DNA of 64,000 bases from the NCBI RefSeq assembly GCF_038002605.1, contig NZ_JBBOCT010000001.1, positions 1,550,001 through 1,614,000 on the forward strand, written 5' to 3'. Position numbers and translations under genes: made by a program. This DNA is from Bacillus sp. FSL K6-3431. Its GTDB lineage: Bacteria > Bacillota > Bacilli > Bacillales > Bacillaceae_C. Shown here in pieces: positions 32,739 through 42,347 of this stretch. The notes beneath the pieces were generated by a model that was not told where the DNA came from, did no database searches, and saw only the letters and a program-made list of their open reading frames with translations. Numbering within the stretch: the first letter of the stretch is position 1; each line of letters begins with the position of its first letter.

Positions 32739-34559
32739 CTACTCGGATAGCAAGCTTTCCATTTCATTTAATTTTTCTTCAAACACTTTACAAGCTGCTT
32801 CTATCGGTTCCGCAGTTGTCATATCTACACCTGCTTTTTTCAATACTTCAATAGGATAATCAGAACTTCCGGCTTTAAGGAACTCCAAATAACGTTCCAC
32901 TGCCGGTTCACCCTCTTCAAGTATTTGTTTAGAAAGTGCTGCAGCTGCACTGAAGCCAGTAGCATATTGATATACATAATAATTATAGTAAAAATGAGGG
33001 ATTCTCGACCACTCTCGACCAATTTCTTCATCGATCTGAATATCTTCCTCACCAAAGTATTTCTTATTCAATGCATAATATTCTTTCGTCAGCATATCTG
33101 CTGTCAGTGCCTCACCATTCTGTGCTTTTTGATGTATTAAATGTTCAAACTCAGCAAACATTGTTTGTCTAAATACGGTACCTCTAAAGCCTTCTAAATA
33201 ATTATTAATTAAATATAATCGCTTTTGTTTATCCTCTGTTTCTTTCAATAGATAATCACTCAAAAGCGCTTCATTACATGTTGAAGCTACTTCTGCTACG
33301 AAAATAGAATAGTTCCCATATGGATATGGTTGGGCCTTCCTAGTGTAATAACTATGAACACTATGGCCAAATTCATGTGCCAGCGTAAAAAGATTATTCA
33401 CGTTATCCTGCCAGTTCATTAAAATATACGGATTTGTTCCGTACGTTCCTGAAGAATACGCACCGCTCCGCTTTCCTTTGTTTTCTACAACATCCACCCA
33501 ACGATTATCGAAGCCTTCTTTAATTGTCTGGATATATTCTTCTCCTAACGGTGCCAAACCTTTGACCATTATTTCTTTTGCTTCATCGTAAGAAATTTCC
33601 ATTTTTACATCTGGAACTAACGGTGTAAACAAATCATACATGTGAAGCTGATCCAGTTGTAATACTTCTTTACGTAATTTTATATAACGTTGCAATAAAT
33701 GCAAGTTTTTATTAACCGTTTCTACAAGCGTATCATAAACTGTTTCGGGAATATTATTCGATGCCAAAGCAGCTTCTCTTGCAGACGAGTAGTTTCTAGT
33801 TTTTGCATAAAAGTTATCTTTTTTTACAGCTCCACTAAGTGTACTGGAAAGCGTGTTGCTAAATTTCCCATATGTTTCATATACCTTTTTAAAAGCTTCT
33901 TCACGCACACCGCGATCAGTACTTTCTAAAAAACGAATATAATTCCCATGTGAAATCTGAACTTCTTCACCATTCTCATCTTTAATTATAGGAAATTCCA
34001 TGTCTGCGTTGTTCAACATACCAAAGGTTGTACTAGAAGCACTTAAAACCTCTGATGCTTCAGCAAGCATCGCTTCTTGTTCCGCTGAAAGAACATGGCC
34101 ACGCTGAAGATTAATCTCCTCTAATGCTTGACGATAAAGCTGTAATTCTTTATTTTCAGCTAAAAATATAGCTATTTCACTTTCCTCCATAGCTAATATT
34201 TCAGGAACTACATAAGAAAATGCACTCGCAACTTGCGTATATAAACTTTCAGCTCGCGCATTTAGCCCTTGGTAATGAGCATTCCCAGTATCTTGATCAT
34301 AGCGCATATGTGCATATGTATAAAGCTTACCCATTCGTTCCGATACCTTCGATTGATATTCCAATACGTCCAGTAATGCTTTAGCGCTTTCGTGTATTTT
34401 CCCTCTAAATTTAGCTGCTTCTGTTAAACTTGCTTTTAGCCCTTCATATTCTTTTTCCCATAATTCATCTGTAGGAAAAATATCTTCCAGCTTCCATGTT
34501 AAATCTTCGGATATCGTTGATCGTGCCGGAAGTGTTTTTACAGTAGTTTCATTTGTCAT
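32739..34559 (-). CDS. pepF: Oligoendopeptidase F
   Basis: A 606-residue M3-family zinc metallopeptidase. The active site is LAHEFGHSVHSYYT (HExxH) with the third ligand Glu in FVAEVASTCNEALLSDYL. It hydrolyses peptides of about 6-18 residues in the cytosol. ATG 34559 is preferred because GGAGG is 6 nt upstream; an ATG at 34565 touches that site. It follows coiA in the same direction with a gap of about 300 nt. Confidence 0.93.
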   Translation of the reverse strand: MTNETTVKTLPARSTISEDLTWKLEDIFPTDELWEKEYEGLKASLTEAAKFRGKIHESAKALLDVLEYQSKVSERMGKLYTYAHMRYDQDTGNAHYQGLNARAESLYTQVASAFSYVVPEILAMEESEIAIFLAENKELQLYRQALEEINLQRGHVLSAEQEAMLAEASEVLSASSTTFGMLNNADMEFPIIKDENGEEVQISHGNYIRFLESTDRGVREEAFKKVYETYGKFSNTLSSTLSGAVKKDNFYAKTRNYSSAREAALASNNIPETVYDTLVETVNKNLHLLQRYIKLRKEVLQLDQLHMYDLFTPLVPDVKMEISYDEAKEIMVKGLAPLGEEYIQTIKEGFDNRWVDVVENKGKRSGAYSSGTYGTNPYILMNWQDNVNNLFTLAHEFGHSVHSYYTRKAQPYPYGNYSIFVAEVASTCNEALLSDYLLKETEDKQKRLYLINNYLEGFRGTVFRQTMFAEFEHLIHQKAQNGEALTADMLTKEYYALNKKYFGEEDIQIDEEIGREWSRIPHFYYNYYVYQYATGFSAAAALSKQILEEGEPAVERYLEFLKAGSSDYPIEVLKKAGVDMTTAEPIEAACKVFEEKLNEMESLLSE

Positions 34560-34584
34560 ACTCATCCTCCACTCATTTTTTCAT

Positions 34585-34737
34585 TTAATTCTTTGGTTCA
34601 TGAAATTTTATTCGTATATATAACTTATTCTCCTCTTCTTTTACAAATCCTGCTTTTCGAAATAAGAAAAGTAAAAGGGCTAGGTCGATAAACACTACAT
34701 GTTCTGTATCAAAGTCATCATAGACTATTTTGTATCA
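34585..34737 (-). other. Open stretch of about 50 codons without a start, possible remnant
   Basis: Between coiA and pepF the minus strand carries an open frame ending DLALLLFLFRKAGFVKEEEN, then KLYIRIKFHEPKN and a stop. No start codon or ribosome site is visible, and in-frame stops precede it. I do not recognise the source gene. It may be a decayed gene or chance. Confidence 0.25.
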
Positions 34738-34857
34738 GGAGACCATCGAAAGACCTTGGAAACTCCAATAAATTATCTTCACACTAAACCAATCATTAAA
34801 TTTTGATATTCTGTATTTTCATGCCGTAATCCTCATCCATATTTATTATCTTTAAAG

Positions 34858-36054
34858 CTATGTTTTACTACTAGCCAGTCTGCGATACATTTCTTTTTCT
34901 AATTCAACTGCTTCCTCATTTGTTTTTGGTCTATACAATTGTTTTCGCAGTTTGAATATGTCTTCTCCAATTTGATAAAAGTATTCTAATTCCGTTAAAT
35001 ACAGAAAAAATTGAGCAATAGCAGCTTCCCAATTACAATTATTAGTTATATCTAGAGGAAACTTTCTAATTAACACATCTCCTCGATTGATTCTATTACG
35101 CATCTTTTGATAAACGTATTTCAATGAAATAATCTGTCCAGCTTTTAATTTCTTTATACAATCTTGATAGATGAAAAATTGCCATTCGCATGGGTGTGAA
35201 AGAAAATGCTCCATAAATTCAATTGGAATCCCACAAATAGCAGGTAGTAGAAAAGGATTCTCTTGCGCTGTGTATACTTCTTTTAAAAAAGGATCACTTA
35301 TTAGACTACCAAATCTAACCTTATTTGCGATCCATTGATTTTTTTCTTTTAACCAATGTAAGTGACTTAACGGTTTAGGTTTGAGTTTTATCGGGAAAGG
35401 CAATGTGAGTTTATTTAATGGGAGGGAGTATAATGTTGCAAATACTTTTCTTGTTGTAAGAGGAATGATGCCAACGAGCATGTACACCATTTTTTTTTGT
35501 GGGTTATAGCTAAATAACGAAAGACCTATACCTTTTCTGGTAGATGCCAAAGTAAAGTGAAAGTCTGATAATTCATATACTGATCCATTTTTTTTATGAT
35601 ATGGCAGCCCCCCTAAAATCCAGACCGGTGTGATGCCTTTCGATATATATCCGTTTGTACGAGAACTCAATACTTTTCGAGAAATCGTTGAACATTGAAA
35701 TTCAATCGCATATCTTTGTGTATTATACTTTACAAGTATGTCTGGTCGTTGTTGGAGTTCCTTTAGATAATATTCGAGATGTGTTTCTAATCCTTTAAGT
35801 AAAAAAAAGTGATGGAGCTGTTTTTTTCCTTTTAAGTGTTGATCACTTTCAGGCTCTGAGAAGGATGAAATGCACTTGGAGTTTTTTTTGTGGGAAAAAT
35901 GAATCATACGAATCTCACCAGCTTTAATAATTAGCTGTTCCTTACATTGGGGGCAATAGAAGGTTTTATTTTGACACTGTGAAATCATCTGTTTTTCTTC
36001 TGGATTGTCAGAAAGAGAAATTAGATCACCATTTTCATTTAAAGCAGTCAACAA
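34858..36054 (-). CDS. coiA: Competence protein CoiA
   Basis: A 398-residue protein. The N-terminus has a Cys pair in TFYCPQCKEQLIIK. It is followed by the nuclease-like core PDILVKYNTQRYAIEFQCS, with candidate catalytic residues Asp and EFQ, and GYISKGITPVWILGG. CoiA is induced in competence and is thought to process incoming DNA for recombination. It lies between mecA and pepF, as in B. subtilis (yjbF). It has a poor ribosome site (GGAGATGAC) before the ATG. Confidence 0.88.
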   Translation of the reverse strand: MLTALNENGDLISLSDNPEEKQMISQCQNKTFYCPQCKEQLIIKAGEIRMIHFSHKKNSKCISSFSEPESDQHLKGKKQLHHFFLLKGLETHLEYYLKELQQRPDILVKYNTQRYAIEFQCSTISRKVLSSRTNGYISKGITPVWILGGLPYHKKNGSVYELSDFHFTLASTRKGIGLSLFSYNPQKKMVYMLVGIIPLTTRKVFATLYSLPLNKLTLPFPIKLKPKPLSHLHWLKEKNQWIANKVRFGSLISDPFLKEVYTAQENPFLLPAICGIPIEFMEHFLSHPCEWQFFIYQDCIKKLKAGQIISLKYVYQKMRNRINRGDVLIRKFPLDITNNCNWEAAIAQFFLYLTELEYFYQIGEDIFKLRKQLYRPKTNEEAVELEKEMYRRLASSKT

Positions 36055-36088
36055 AATGTCATCTCCATTTCATATTAATTCAGTAGAG

Positions 36089-36110
36089 GATGTTCAAGAA
36101 GTCACCAAAT
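36089..36110 (+). repeat. Dispersed repeat family 1, short copy
   Basis: GATGTTCAAGAAGTCACCAA matches the first part of the copy at 36978. It ends where the mecA terminator begins. Confidence 0.45.
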
Positions 36111-36111
36111 A

Positions 36112-36143
36112 AAAAAAACCGATTCAAATAAAAAATCGGTTTT
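36112..36143 (-). terminator. Terminator of mecA
   Basis: On the minus strand AAACCGATT and AATCGGTTT form a 9-bp stem around a 9-nt loop, followed by a T-run. It begins 5 nt after the mecA stop. Confidence 0.85.
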
Positions 36144-36146
36144 AAA

Positions 36147-36803
36147 TTAAAAGTATTTTTCGATCTCAGCGAAAATATCTTCACCTATTATCTCTTTTCC
36201 GTATTCCTCCAACCGATGAACGGTGTAGTTGCTTTCAAATCCGTACTCCATTAGGAGGCTCAAAGCATCTTCCATTTTATCCTCATCATATAAATCTTCG
36301 GAAAATTTAACATAAATATAGTAATTATTTTCGTAAGAATACAATTTCGTTTCAACATTTTTAATATCTTGCATTTTTGCAAGCTCTAAAATGTCCTCAA
36401 AGTCATTAAAGGATAGAACGAATTCAAATTGAGTAACTGTTGTATCATAATGATTCTTGATTTGGAAATTTTGATCAAGAAATTCTTCCATTTTTTCATC
36501 CATTGGTAAATCCTTTAATTTCTCATCAGAAATGGGAAGCTCTAATTTACTTCCATCTTTAGATACTTGAGCTTTTGTCACAAGGATTTCTAACCCTTTA
36601 TCTAATGCTTGAATTTGGATCCATAAAGGTCCTTCAGTAACAAAATCATCTTCTTGATGTACTTCATCTATCATTTCCCAAAATAACTCTTCGCCGCGCT
36701 CCCGATTGTACCAAATCTCTTCACGGTCGAAACCTCTTTCTTCAATATCTATATAGGAAATATAAAATTTTACTGTATTTTCATTTATTCTTTCAATTTC
36801 CAT
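36147..36803 (-). CDS. mecA: Adaptor protein MecA
   Basis: A 218-residue adaptor. The N-terminal part binds substrates such as ComK (MEIERINENTVKFYISYIDI, DREEIWYNRERGEELFWEM). A Glu/Asp-rich linker leads to the C-terminal ClpC-binding domain (LYSYENNYYIYVKF, YGFESNYTVHRLEEYG). MecA keeps ComK low by delivering it to ClpCP. Length and both domains are complete. AGGGAGAG precedes the ATG. Confidence 0.94.
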   Translation of the reverse strand: MEIERINENTVKFYISYIDIEERGFDREEIWYNRERGEELFWEMIDEVHQEDDFVTEGPLWIQIQALDKGLEILVTKAQVSKDGSKLELPISDEKLKDLPMDEKMEEFLDQNFQIKNHYDTTVTQFEFVLSFNDFEDILELAKMQDIKNVETKLYSYENNYYIYVKFSEDLYDEDKMEDALSLLMEYGFESNYTVHRLEEYGKEIIGEDIFAEIEKYF

Positions 36804-36977
36804 AAAGCAACTCTCCCTTCTATATTAGGGTGGTGAAGGGATCATCATCCCATACAAGGCAAGGCCAGATATGATGCGAATATTTCCTTGTACTATTATA
36901 TTATGATAAGCTTCGGTAAAATGGAAACAAAACATGCTACCATTTTAAAAATCCTTTATCGCCTACCATTTTTCGAA

Positions 36978-37024
36978 GATGTTCAAAAGGTCACCAAATG
37001 ATAAACGACGAATTTCTTCGTTGG
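36978..37024 (+). repeat. Dispersed repeat family 1, copy b
   Basis: GATGTTCAAAAGGTCACCAA, then ATGATAAACGACGAATTT and CTTCGTTG. It is close to the copy at 25861 and lies immediately before the 43-bp tandem repeats. Confidence 0.6.
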
Positions 37025-37084
37025 CATAGGTACTTCTCCTAAAGTAAGGAACCTTTGTTATGGATCCTCTGTTAAGATCGCTCA

Positions 37085-37257
37085 CGTCCTGTGAGCAACA
37101 CAGAGGTCAGCACATCCTGTTCAAGTTCGTCCTGTGAGCAACGCAGAGGTCAGCACATCCTGTGCAAGTTCGTCCTGTTGCAACATAGAGGTTAGCACGT
37201 CCTGTTCAAGTTCGTCCTGTTAGCAACGTAGACGTCAGTACATCCTGTGGAAGTACG
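37085..37257. repeat. Four tandem copies of a 43-bp repeat
   Basis: The unit begins CGTCCTGTGAGCAACRCAG, continues AGGTCAGCACATCCTGT and ends CAAGTT. Units start at about 37085, 37128, 37171 and 37213; lengths are 43, 43, 42 and 45 nt with a few substitutions. A related single piece occurs at about 51382-51430. There is no open frame through it. Copy number probably varies among strains. Confidence 0.85.
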
Positions 37258-37428
37258 TTTCTCACGTATTAAAAAGCATACGCTTTGATCCTCAAATCCT
37301 TCTCGACTCGAACTTATAGTTGCTAATTTGGCTCCTTTTTTGAACATGCAATTTTACGATGTTTCGATCATTTTATCCAATTTTAGTACAAAAATCAAGG
37401 TAGTATTCTTATTATTAATTATTTACAT

Positions 37429-37470
37429 AAAATGCCTCCATACATTTAACGAAAGTATGAAGGCATTTTT
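37429..37470 (-). terminator. Terminator of spx
   Basis: AAAATGCCT...CATAC and GTATG...AGGCATTTTT pair around an AT-rich loop, directly before the spx stop (37473) on the minus strand. Confidence 0.8.
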
Positions 37471-37472
37471 AT

Positions 37473-37868
37473 TTAATTCACCATTTTTTGAGCTTCACGC
37501 AGTTGATACGTTCTTACTTTTCTTGGTAAGAATCGTCTAATTTCATCTTCATTATAACCTACCTGCAGTCGCTTTTCGTCCATAATAATCGGTCTTCGAA
37601 GCAATCCAGGATTTTTTTGAATAAGATCAAACAATTGTTGAAGCGGTAATGATTCTAAATCAATATTTAGTTTTTGAAAAATTTTCGAACGAGTAGAGAT
37701 AATTTCATCCGTACCATCCTCTGTCATTCGTAAAATTTCTTTTATTTCTTCTAAACTCAATGGTTCCGAGAAAATATTTCTTTCTTTGTATGGAATATTT
37801 TGTTCCTCAAGCCAAGTTCTAGCTTTCCGGCATGATGTGCAACTAGGTGAAGTGTACAATGTTACCAT
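37473..37868 (-). CDS. spx: Redox-sensing global regulator Spx
   Basis: A 131-residue ArsC-fold protein that binds the alpha subunit of RNA polymerase and redirects transcription under thiol stress. The CxxC switch is in [20 protein letters not shown]. Conserved parts are [40 protein letters not shown] and the final [12 protein letters not shown]. The start at 37868 (MVTLYT) matches the family, although AAGGAG is 13 nt upstream; a GTG at 37880 is in frame. Spx levels are set by SpxH and ClpXP. Confidence 0.96.
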   Translation of the reverse strand: MVTLYTSPSCTSCRKARTWLEEQNIPYKERNIFSEPLSLEEIKEILRMTEDGTDEIISTRSKIFQKLNIDLESLPLQQLFDLIQKNPGLLRRPIIMDEKRLQVGYNEDEIRRFLPRKVRTYQLREAQKMVN

Positions 37869-37874
37869 AATGCT

Positions 37875-38262
37875 ATTCACACTCCTTATATTTAATTTAA
37901 TTTTTATTTGAATAATGCATAAGAAAGTTCATATTAAAAGCAAGTCTCTTGGGTTAAAAAGTCTAAGAAGTAAGTTTAAAGTTACTTTAATGAAACAATC
38001 TATAATATGTATTATACACTAAATACTGCGTAATGAATAGGCTTTTTTGAGATTTTCAATAACTGTTACTATCTAATTGATGGCTACTGTTACAGTTAGG
38101 CTACTCTTTTATTTACCACTTTCTAGCATATATAAACCTCCATTTTAATTTTTTTTCCTTTTCTATTTTATCCTTTATTATTTTTTTCATTCAAATTAAA
38201 AAATAAAACTGATTTTGACGTACAATAACAAACTGATATATATAAACTCATGACCGTCGGAG
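37875..38262. other. AT-rich intergenic stretch upstream of spx
   Basis: No gene was found. The minus strand has AATGGAGGTTTATATATG (about 38145-38128), a ribosome site followed by a six-codon frame (MLESGK), upstream of spx. It could be a short leader peptide or chance. An imperfect hairpin (GGCTACTG...CAGTTAGGC) lies near 38083-38103. Confidence 0.3.
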
Positions 38263-38313
38263 CTGATAGGAAATTTTAAAAAGGGAAAACTTCCTATCAG
38301 AAGTTTTCCCTTT
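38263..38313 (-). terminator. Terminator of the putative glycoside hydrolase gene, with overlapping second hairpin
   Basis: AAAGGGAAAACTT (38280-38292) and AAGTTTTCCCTTT (38301-38313) form a perfect 13-bp stem. The loop of that hairpin (TTCCTATCAG, 38291-38300) is also complementary to CTGATAGGAA (38263-38272), so two exclusive structures are possible. Confidence 0.75.
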
Positions 38314-38322
38314 AATGTTTGG

Positions 38323-39534
38323 TTAATTTTTGCCGGTTTTATAGTTTACATTTGGTGAATATTTATTAGCTGCATTCCAAAGTAGATATTCTGTGATCCC
38401 TTCCTCATTCAAAGCGCGGATCTGCGCTTCCACTTCTGTTGTTCCGTAAACTAAATAATTTCCACTTCCCAAATAAGAAGCTGTAAAATCTTGTAGCCAT
38501 GGCCGCGAAAGTGGTTTATTTTCTAGTTTATCAAGTAATTTATTTTCCACTTTGGCATATTCTTTAACAAGTTTATAAGGCTCTAAATCTGGTTTTGCTA
38601 TTCCAAAATAGGATGTCCAATGGCTAGGATAAATCATAGATGAAATAACATCCACATTTTCAGATATTTTAGAGAAGTTTTGTCCAATTCCAGGTGCCTC
38701 AGGTATTGTTGCAGCATATCCAAATATGTCAACAGAAACTTTTACACCATATGGTTTTAGTTTTTCACGTGCATACGCAACAAAATCGGTTACAGCATGT
38801 ACCCGCTTCTGCACATTATCTTCATCCATATCTTTATACTCGCCCATATCATAAACTAATTGATCATCACGAGTTTCGAAACCCTCAGGAAACCGAACAT
38901 AGTCAAATTGTATCTCTTGAAAACCAAGCTTGGCAGCTTCGATTGCGATGCCAACATTATGATCCCATACTTCTTTTAAAAATGGGTTTACAAAGGATTC
39001 TCCTCTGCCATTCACCCACACTTTTTTGCCATCTAAAAATGATAATTCCGGTTTTTCTTTCGGCAGTTCGGAATCCTTAAACACTACTATTCTACCAATT
39101 GGATAAATTTGTTTTTCTTCCATTACCTCTAATATTGCACGAGGATCTTTTATGTAATTTTTACCGATATTTGCATAAGGGGAATCCTTTGGAAGCTCAT
39201 ATGTAACATTTCCCCAGTCATCTTTAATATCAATAACCATTGCATTTAAGTCTGTTTTGTCTATTAATTTAACTAAATCATTAAAACGACTTCCACCTGC
39301 GGAATGACCAGTAACATAAATACCGCGAACAGCATCAGGATAGTCAAATTTCAAACCAGAGTCATATGCAAAACGAGGTGATTGAATCGGTTTTTCATTT
39401 ACTTTTACTGCAATTTTCCTCATTTCGGGAAAATTCTCTTTATCTAATGCCTTTTCAGCAGATGTTCCAGACGGCAACTGCCAGATTATTGCAGCGGTAA
39501 TTCCAAAAACTGCAAGTACTTTTTTCCAGTTCAA
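38323..39534 (-). CDS. Secreted putative glycoside hydrolase (DUF4015 family)
   Basis: A 403-residue exported protein with a signal peptide (WKKVLAVFGITAAIIWQLPSGTSA). The catalytic-like barrel shows VRGIYVTGHSAGGSRFNDLV, AMVIDIKDDWGNVTYE, EIQFDYVRFPEG, VSVDIFGYA and SSMIYPSHW. This is the DUF4015 family, related to GH13-type barrels, of unproven substrate, perhaps cell-wall glycan or a sporulation function. GGAGAG lies upstream of the ATG. It stands alone, with its own terminator. Confidence 0.8.
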   Translation of the reverse strand: MNWKKVLAVFGITAAIIWQLPSGTSAEKALDKENFPEMRKIAVKVNEKPIQSPRFAYDSGLKFDYPDAVRGIYVTGHSAGGSRFNDLVKLIDKTDLNAMVIDIKDDWGNVTYELPKDSPYANIGKNYIKDPRAILEVMEEKQIYPIGRIVVFKDSELPKEKPELSFLDGKKVWVNGRGESFVNPFLKEVWDHNVGIAIEAAKLGFQEIQFDYVRFPEGFETRDDQLVYDMGEYKDMDEDNVQKRVHAVTDFVAYAREKLKPYGVKVSVDIFGYAATIPEAPGIGQNFSKISENVDVISSMIYPSHWTSYFGIAKPDLEPYKLVKEYAKVENKLLDKLENKPLSRPWLQDFTASYLGSGNYLVYGTTEVEAQIRALNEEGITEYLLWNAANKYSPNVNYKTGKN

Positions 39535-39782
39535 AGATCATCTCTCCTTTTTACGCTTTTTGTCTTATCTTGTCTAATGTCTTTTTCTATTCTAACAAGG
39601 AACAAGGAAGAATGAAATTATTTTATAGATATTATCAGTAACATTATATAAGACTTTTTAATAATGATGATGGCTTGCTTGTCATTATGGCAGCGGTTAT
39701 AATAATTATTAAGGTTTATTCGGTTTGATGCACCATAATGAAAAATGTAAGCCGGCTTTAATAGTTCGTGTTCAAAAAGTTG

Positions 39783-39822
39783 ACAAATTCGCCGTTTATC
39801 ATTTGGGGCTATTTGAACATCC
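39783..39822 (-). repeat. Dispersed repeat family 1, inverted copy
   Basis: On the minus strand GATGTTCAAATAGCC is followed by CAAATGATAAACGGCGAATT. It matches the copies at 25861 and 36978 and lies upstream of trpS. Confidence 0.55.
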
Positions 39823-39854
39823 TCTAATTGGCACTTATATTGGTGATAAGAATG

Positions 39855-39892
39855 AACCATTCCTCCCACCACTCTGGGATGGATGGTTTTTT
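39855..39892 (+). terminator. Terminator-like hairpin just before trpS
   Basis: AACCATTCCTCCCA and TGGGATGGATGGTT form a 14-bp stem with two mismatches and a 6-nt loop, followed by TTTTTTATATTTT. It ends 24 nt before the trpS ATG. No T-box core (such as GGGTGG) is seen upstream. Confidence 0.7.
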
Positions 39893-39901
39893 ATATTTTA
39901 A

Positions 39902-40906
<1,005 letters not shown>

Positions 40907-40923
40907 TATGCAAAAATAAATAA

Positions 40924-40953
40924 GAGCCGAACCCCCATGGTTCGGCTTTTAAA
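40924..40953 (+). terminator. Terminator of trpS
   Basis: AGCCGAACC and GGTTCGGCT form a perfect 9-bp stem followed by TTTAAAA. It starts 18 nt after the stop. Confidence 0.85.
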
Positions 40954-41083
40954 AAGTGTATTTCTATGCCTATCACTAGTTCGCTTCCCTAGTTCGCCAA
41001 AGTTTGATCTTGCATCACGGGGGGCGCTTGCACTTTTATGTGTGGACTTAAGGCCTGTTTTTATCGAGCATTTTTGCTTTTCC

Positions 41084-41833
41084 TTAGTTTACTTTTGGGT
41101 CGCATTCGATATCCCATAGTTTTTCAAAGAATGGCTGTCCTTTTACAAGACGTTCGCATAATGTGTTATGTTTTTTAGTCCAGCCATTTTTCGTTTCTTC
41201 ATATAGGCGATTCCACACCACTTCAAATTCCAACGTCTGTATTTCCGTATATTTATTCGGGTTCCATTCTGTATACCAATACCGAACGGCAGGAGCGTTT
41301 TTTGAAATATATAGCTGATCTAGCGCCATAAATAAAAGATTTTTTAGTTGGCGCTCTTTCCTTGTCAAGCCGTACATTAGCTCTGGCTCCGGGGAAAGGA
41401 TATGGTGATCTTTTTTGGCATCGTCTTCTTTAAATTTATACACATTCGGCTTATTCTTTTCTGTCATTTCGTAAACAATTTGTTCCTGACGGGGAATTAA
41501 TCTGCTTTTCCTAATTGGAATCGAATACCCAATTGTATCAACTGCCAAAATACCACTTCCATCTGTAATCACAAAACAATATTCCAACTGTACACGTTCA
41601 TGATTTTTTCTTAAATACGCTTTATTGTAAATATCCGTTAGTAAATCACGTGGTATTTCAGACAAATTATTTTCGATGTAATGGAAAAGGATTGGCTCAA
41701 CTAATAAAAGCGGAACTTGATCAAGAAGCTCTATTGCATCTTCGCCCCTACGCCATTCATGAAATTGACAAACATTATAACCATTTTCTTCGCCTTCAAA
41801 CCAATTCACCCATACATCATGAAGATATAGCAT
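41084..41833 (-). CDS. yjbA: UPF0736 family protein YjbA
   Basis: A 249-residue soluble protein beginning [20 protein letters not shown], with conserved stretches [28 protein letters not shown] and [20 protein letters not shown]. This matches YjbA (UPF0736), which lies next to trpS in B. subtilis too. Its function is unknown. GTGAGGG precedes the ATG. Confidence 0.86.
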   Translation of the reverse strand: MLYLHDVWVNWFEGEENGYNVCQFHEWRRGEDAIELLDQVPLLLVEPILFHYIENNLSEIPRDLLTDIYNKAYLRKNHERVQLEYCFVITDGSGILAVDTIGYSIPIRKSRLIPRQEQIVYEMTEKNKPNVYKFKEDDAKKDHHILSPEPELMYGLTRKERQLKNLLFMALDQLYISKNAPAVRYWYTEWNPNKYTEIQTLEFEVVWNRLYEETKNGWTKKHNTLCERLVKGQPFFEKLWDIECDPKVN

Positions 41834-41912
41834 CTCGAATCCCTCACTTCATAACTATTTGTCAATCAGTATAGGCATTGTGTAGTTAAATTATTCCTTA
41901 CATTTCCAACAT

Positions 41913-42122
41913 CTACTCTTTCATGTCCGAACAATATATAGCAACTGTCATCAAAATCACTCCGATAGGCATAAGGTAACACTCTGGTCGAAGCATAATA
42001 TAGCTAAAATAATCATAAAAATCGAATCCCGTTGTTAATAAATTTAAATAAGCAATAATGCTAACTCCTCCAGAGACTGTAAGACCAAATCCAACTAAAA
42101 ATACGATAGCACTAAACAGCAT
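41913..42122 (-). CDS. Small membrane protein of about 69 residues
   Basis: Two hydrophobic helices (AIVFLVGFGLTVSGGVSIIAYL and MPIGVILMTVAIYC, the first one listed from its centre) flank a short loop. The start is uncertain: ATG 42122 fits the AGGATG site better than ATG 42134. It lies between yjbA and repeat copy B. I cannot assign a family. Confidence 0.5.
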   Translation of the reverse strand: MLFSAIVFLVGFGLTVSGGVSIIAYLNLLTTGFDFYDYFSYIMLRPECYLMPIGVILMTVAIYCSDMKE

Positions 42123-42160
42123 TGCATTGCACATCCTGTTTATTTATTTATTTATCTCGA

Positions 42161-42249
42161 TCTTTCTTTAGACCTCACCTCTAAGCGAATCGTAGGAGAG
42201 TATCCCCACCTGATTCCACGATGTTTCAGCTTGATGAAACGAGTTCACT
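42161..42249 (-). repeat. Dispersed repeat family 3, fullest copy
   Basis: On the minus strand: GTGAACTCGTTTCATCAAGC, TGAAACATCGTGGAATCAGG, TGGGGATACTCTCCTACGAT, TCGCTTAGAGGTGAGG, ending AAAGAAAGA. Copy C (43260-43324) lacks the middle part; copy D (59479-59574) is a variant; 6961-7010 has only the end. Confidence 0.6.
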
Positions 42250-42307
42250 TTCCCTGTTTGCTTGTCCACATATAAATATATATATGATTATGCTCTCATA
42301 TCATACC

Positions 42308-42338
42308 AAAAACACCTTCTTTTACTGAAGGTGTTTTA
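42308..42338 (-). terminator. Terminator of yjaZ
   Basis: AAAACACCTTC and GAAGGTGTTTT form a perfect 11-bp stem with a 6-nt loop, 10 nt beyond the yjaZ stop. Confidence 0.85.
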
Positions 42339-42347
42339 CGATCCATC

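Noticed and set aside
37085..37257. CRISPR array
   Set aside because: Units are contiguous and have no unique spacers, there are only four, and no cas genes are present.
39618..39872. 84-codon minus-strand frame upstream of trpS
   Set aside because: It runs through a dispersed repeat, has odd composition, no ribosome site and no family resemblance.
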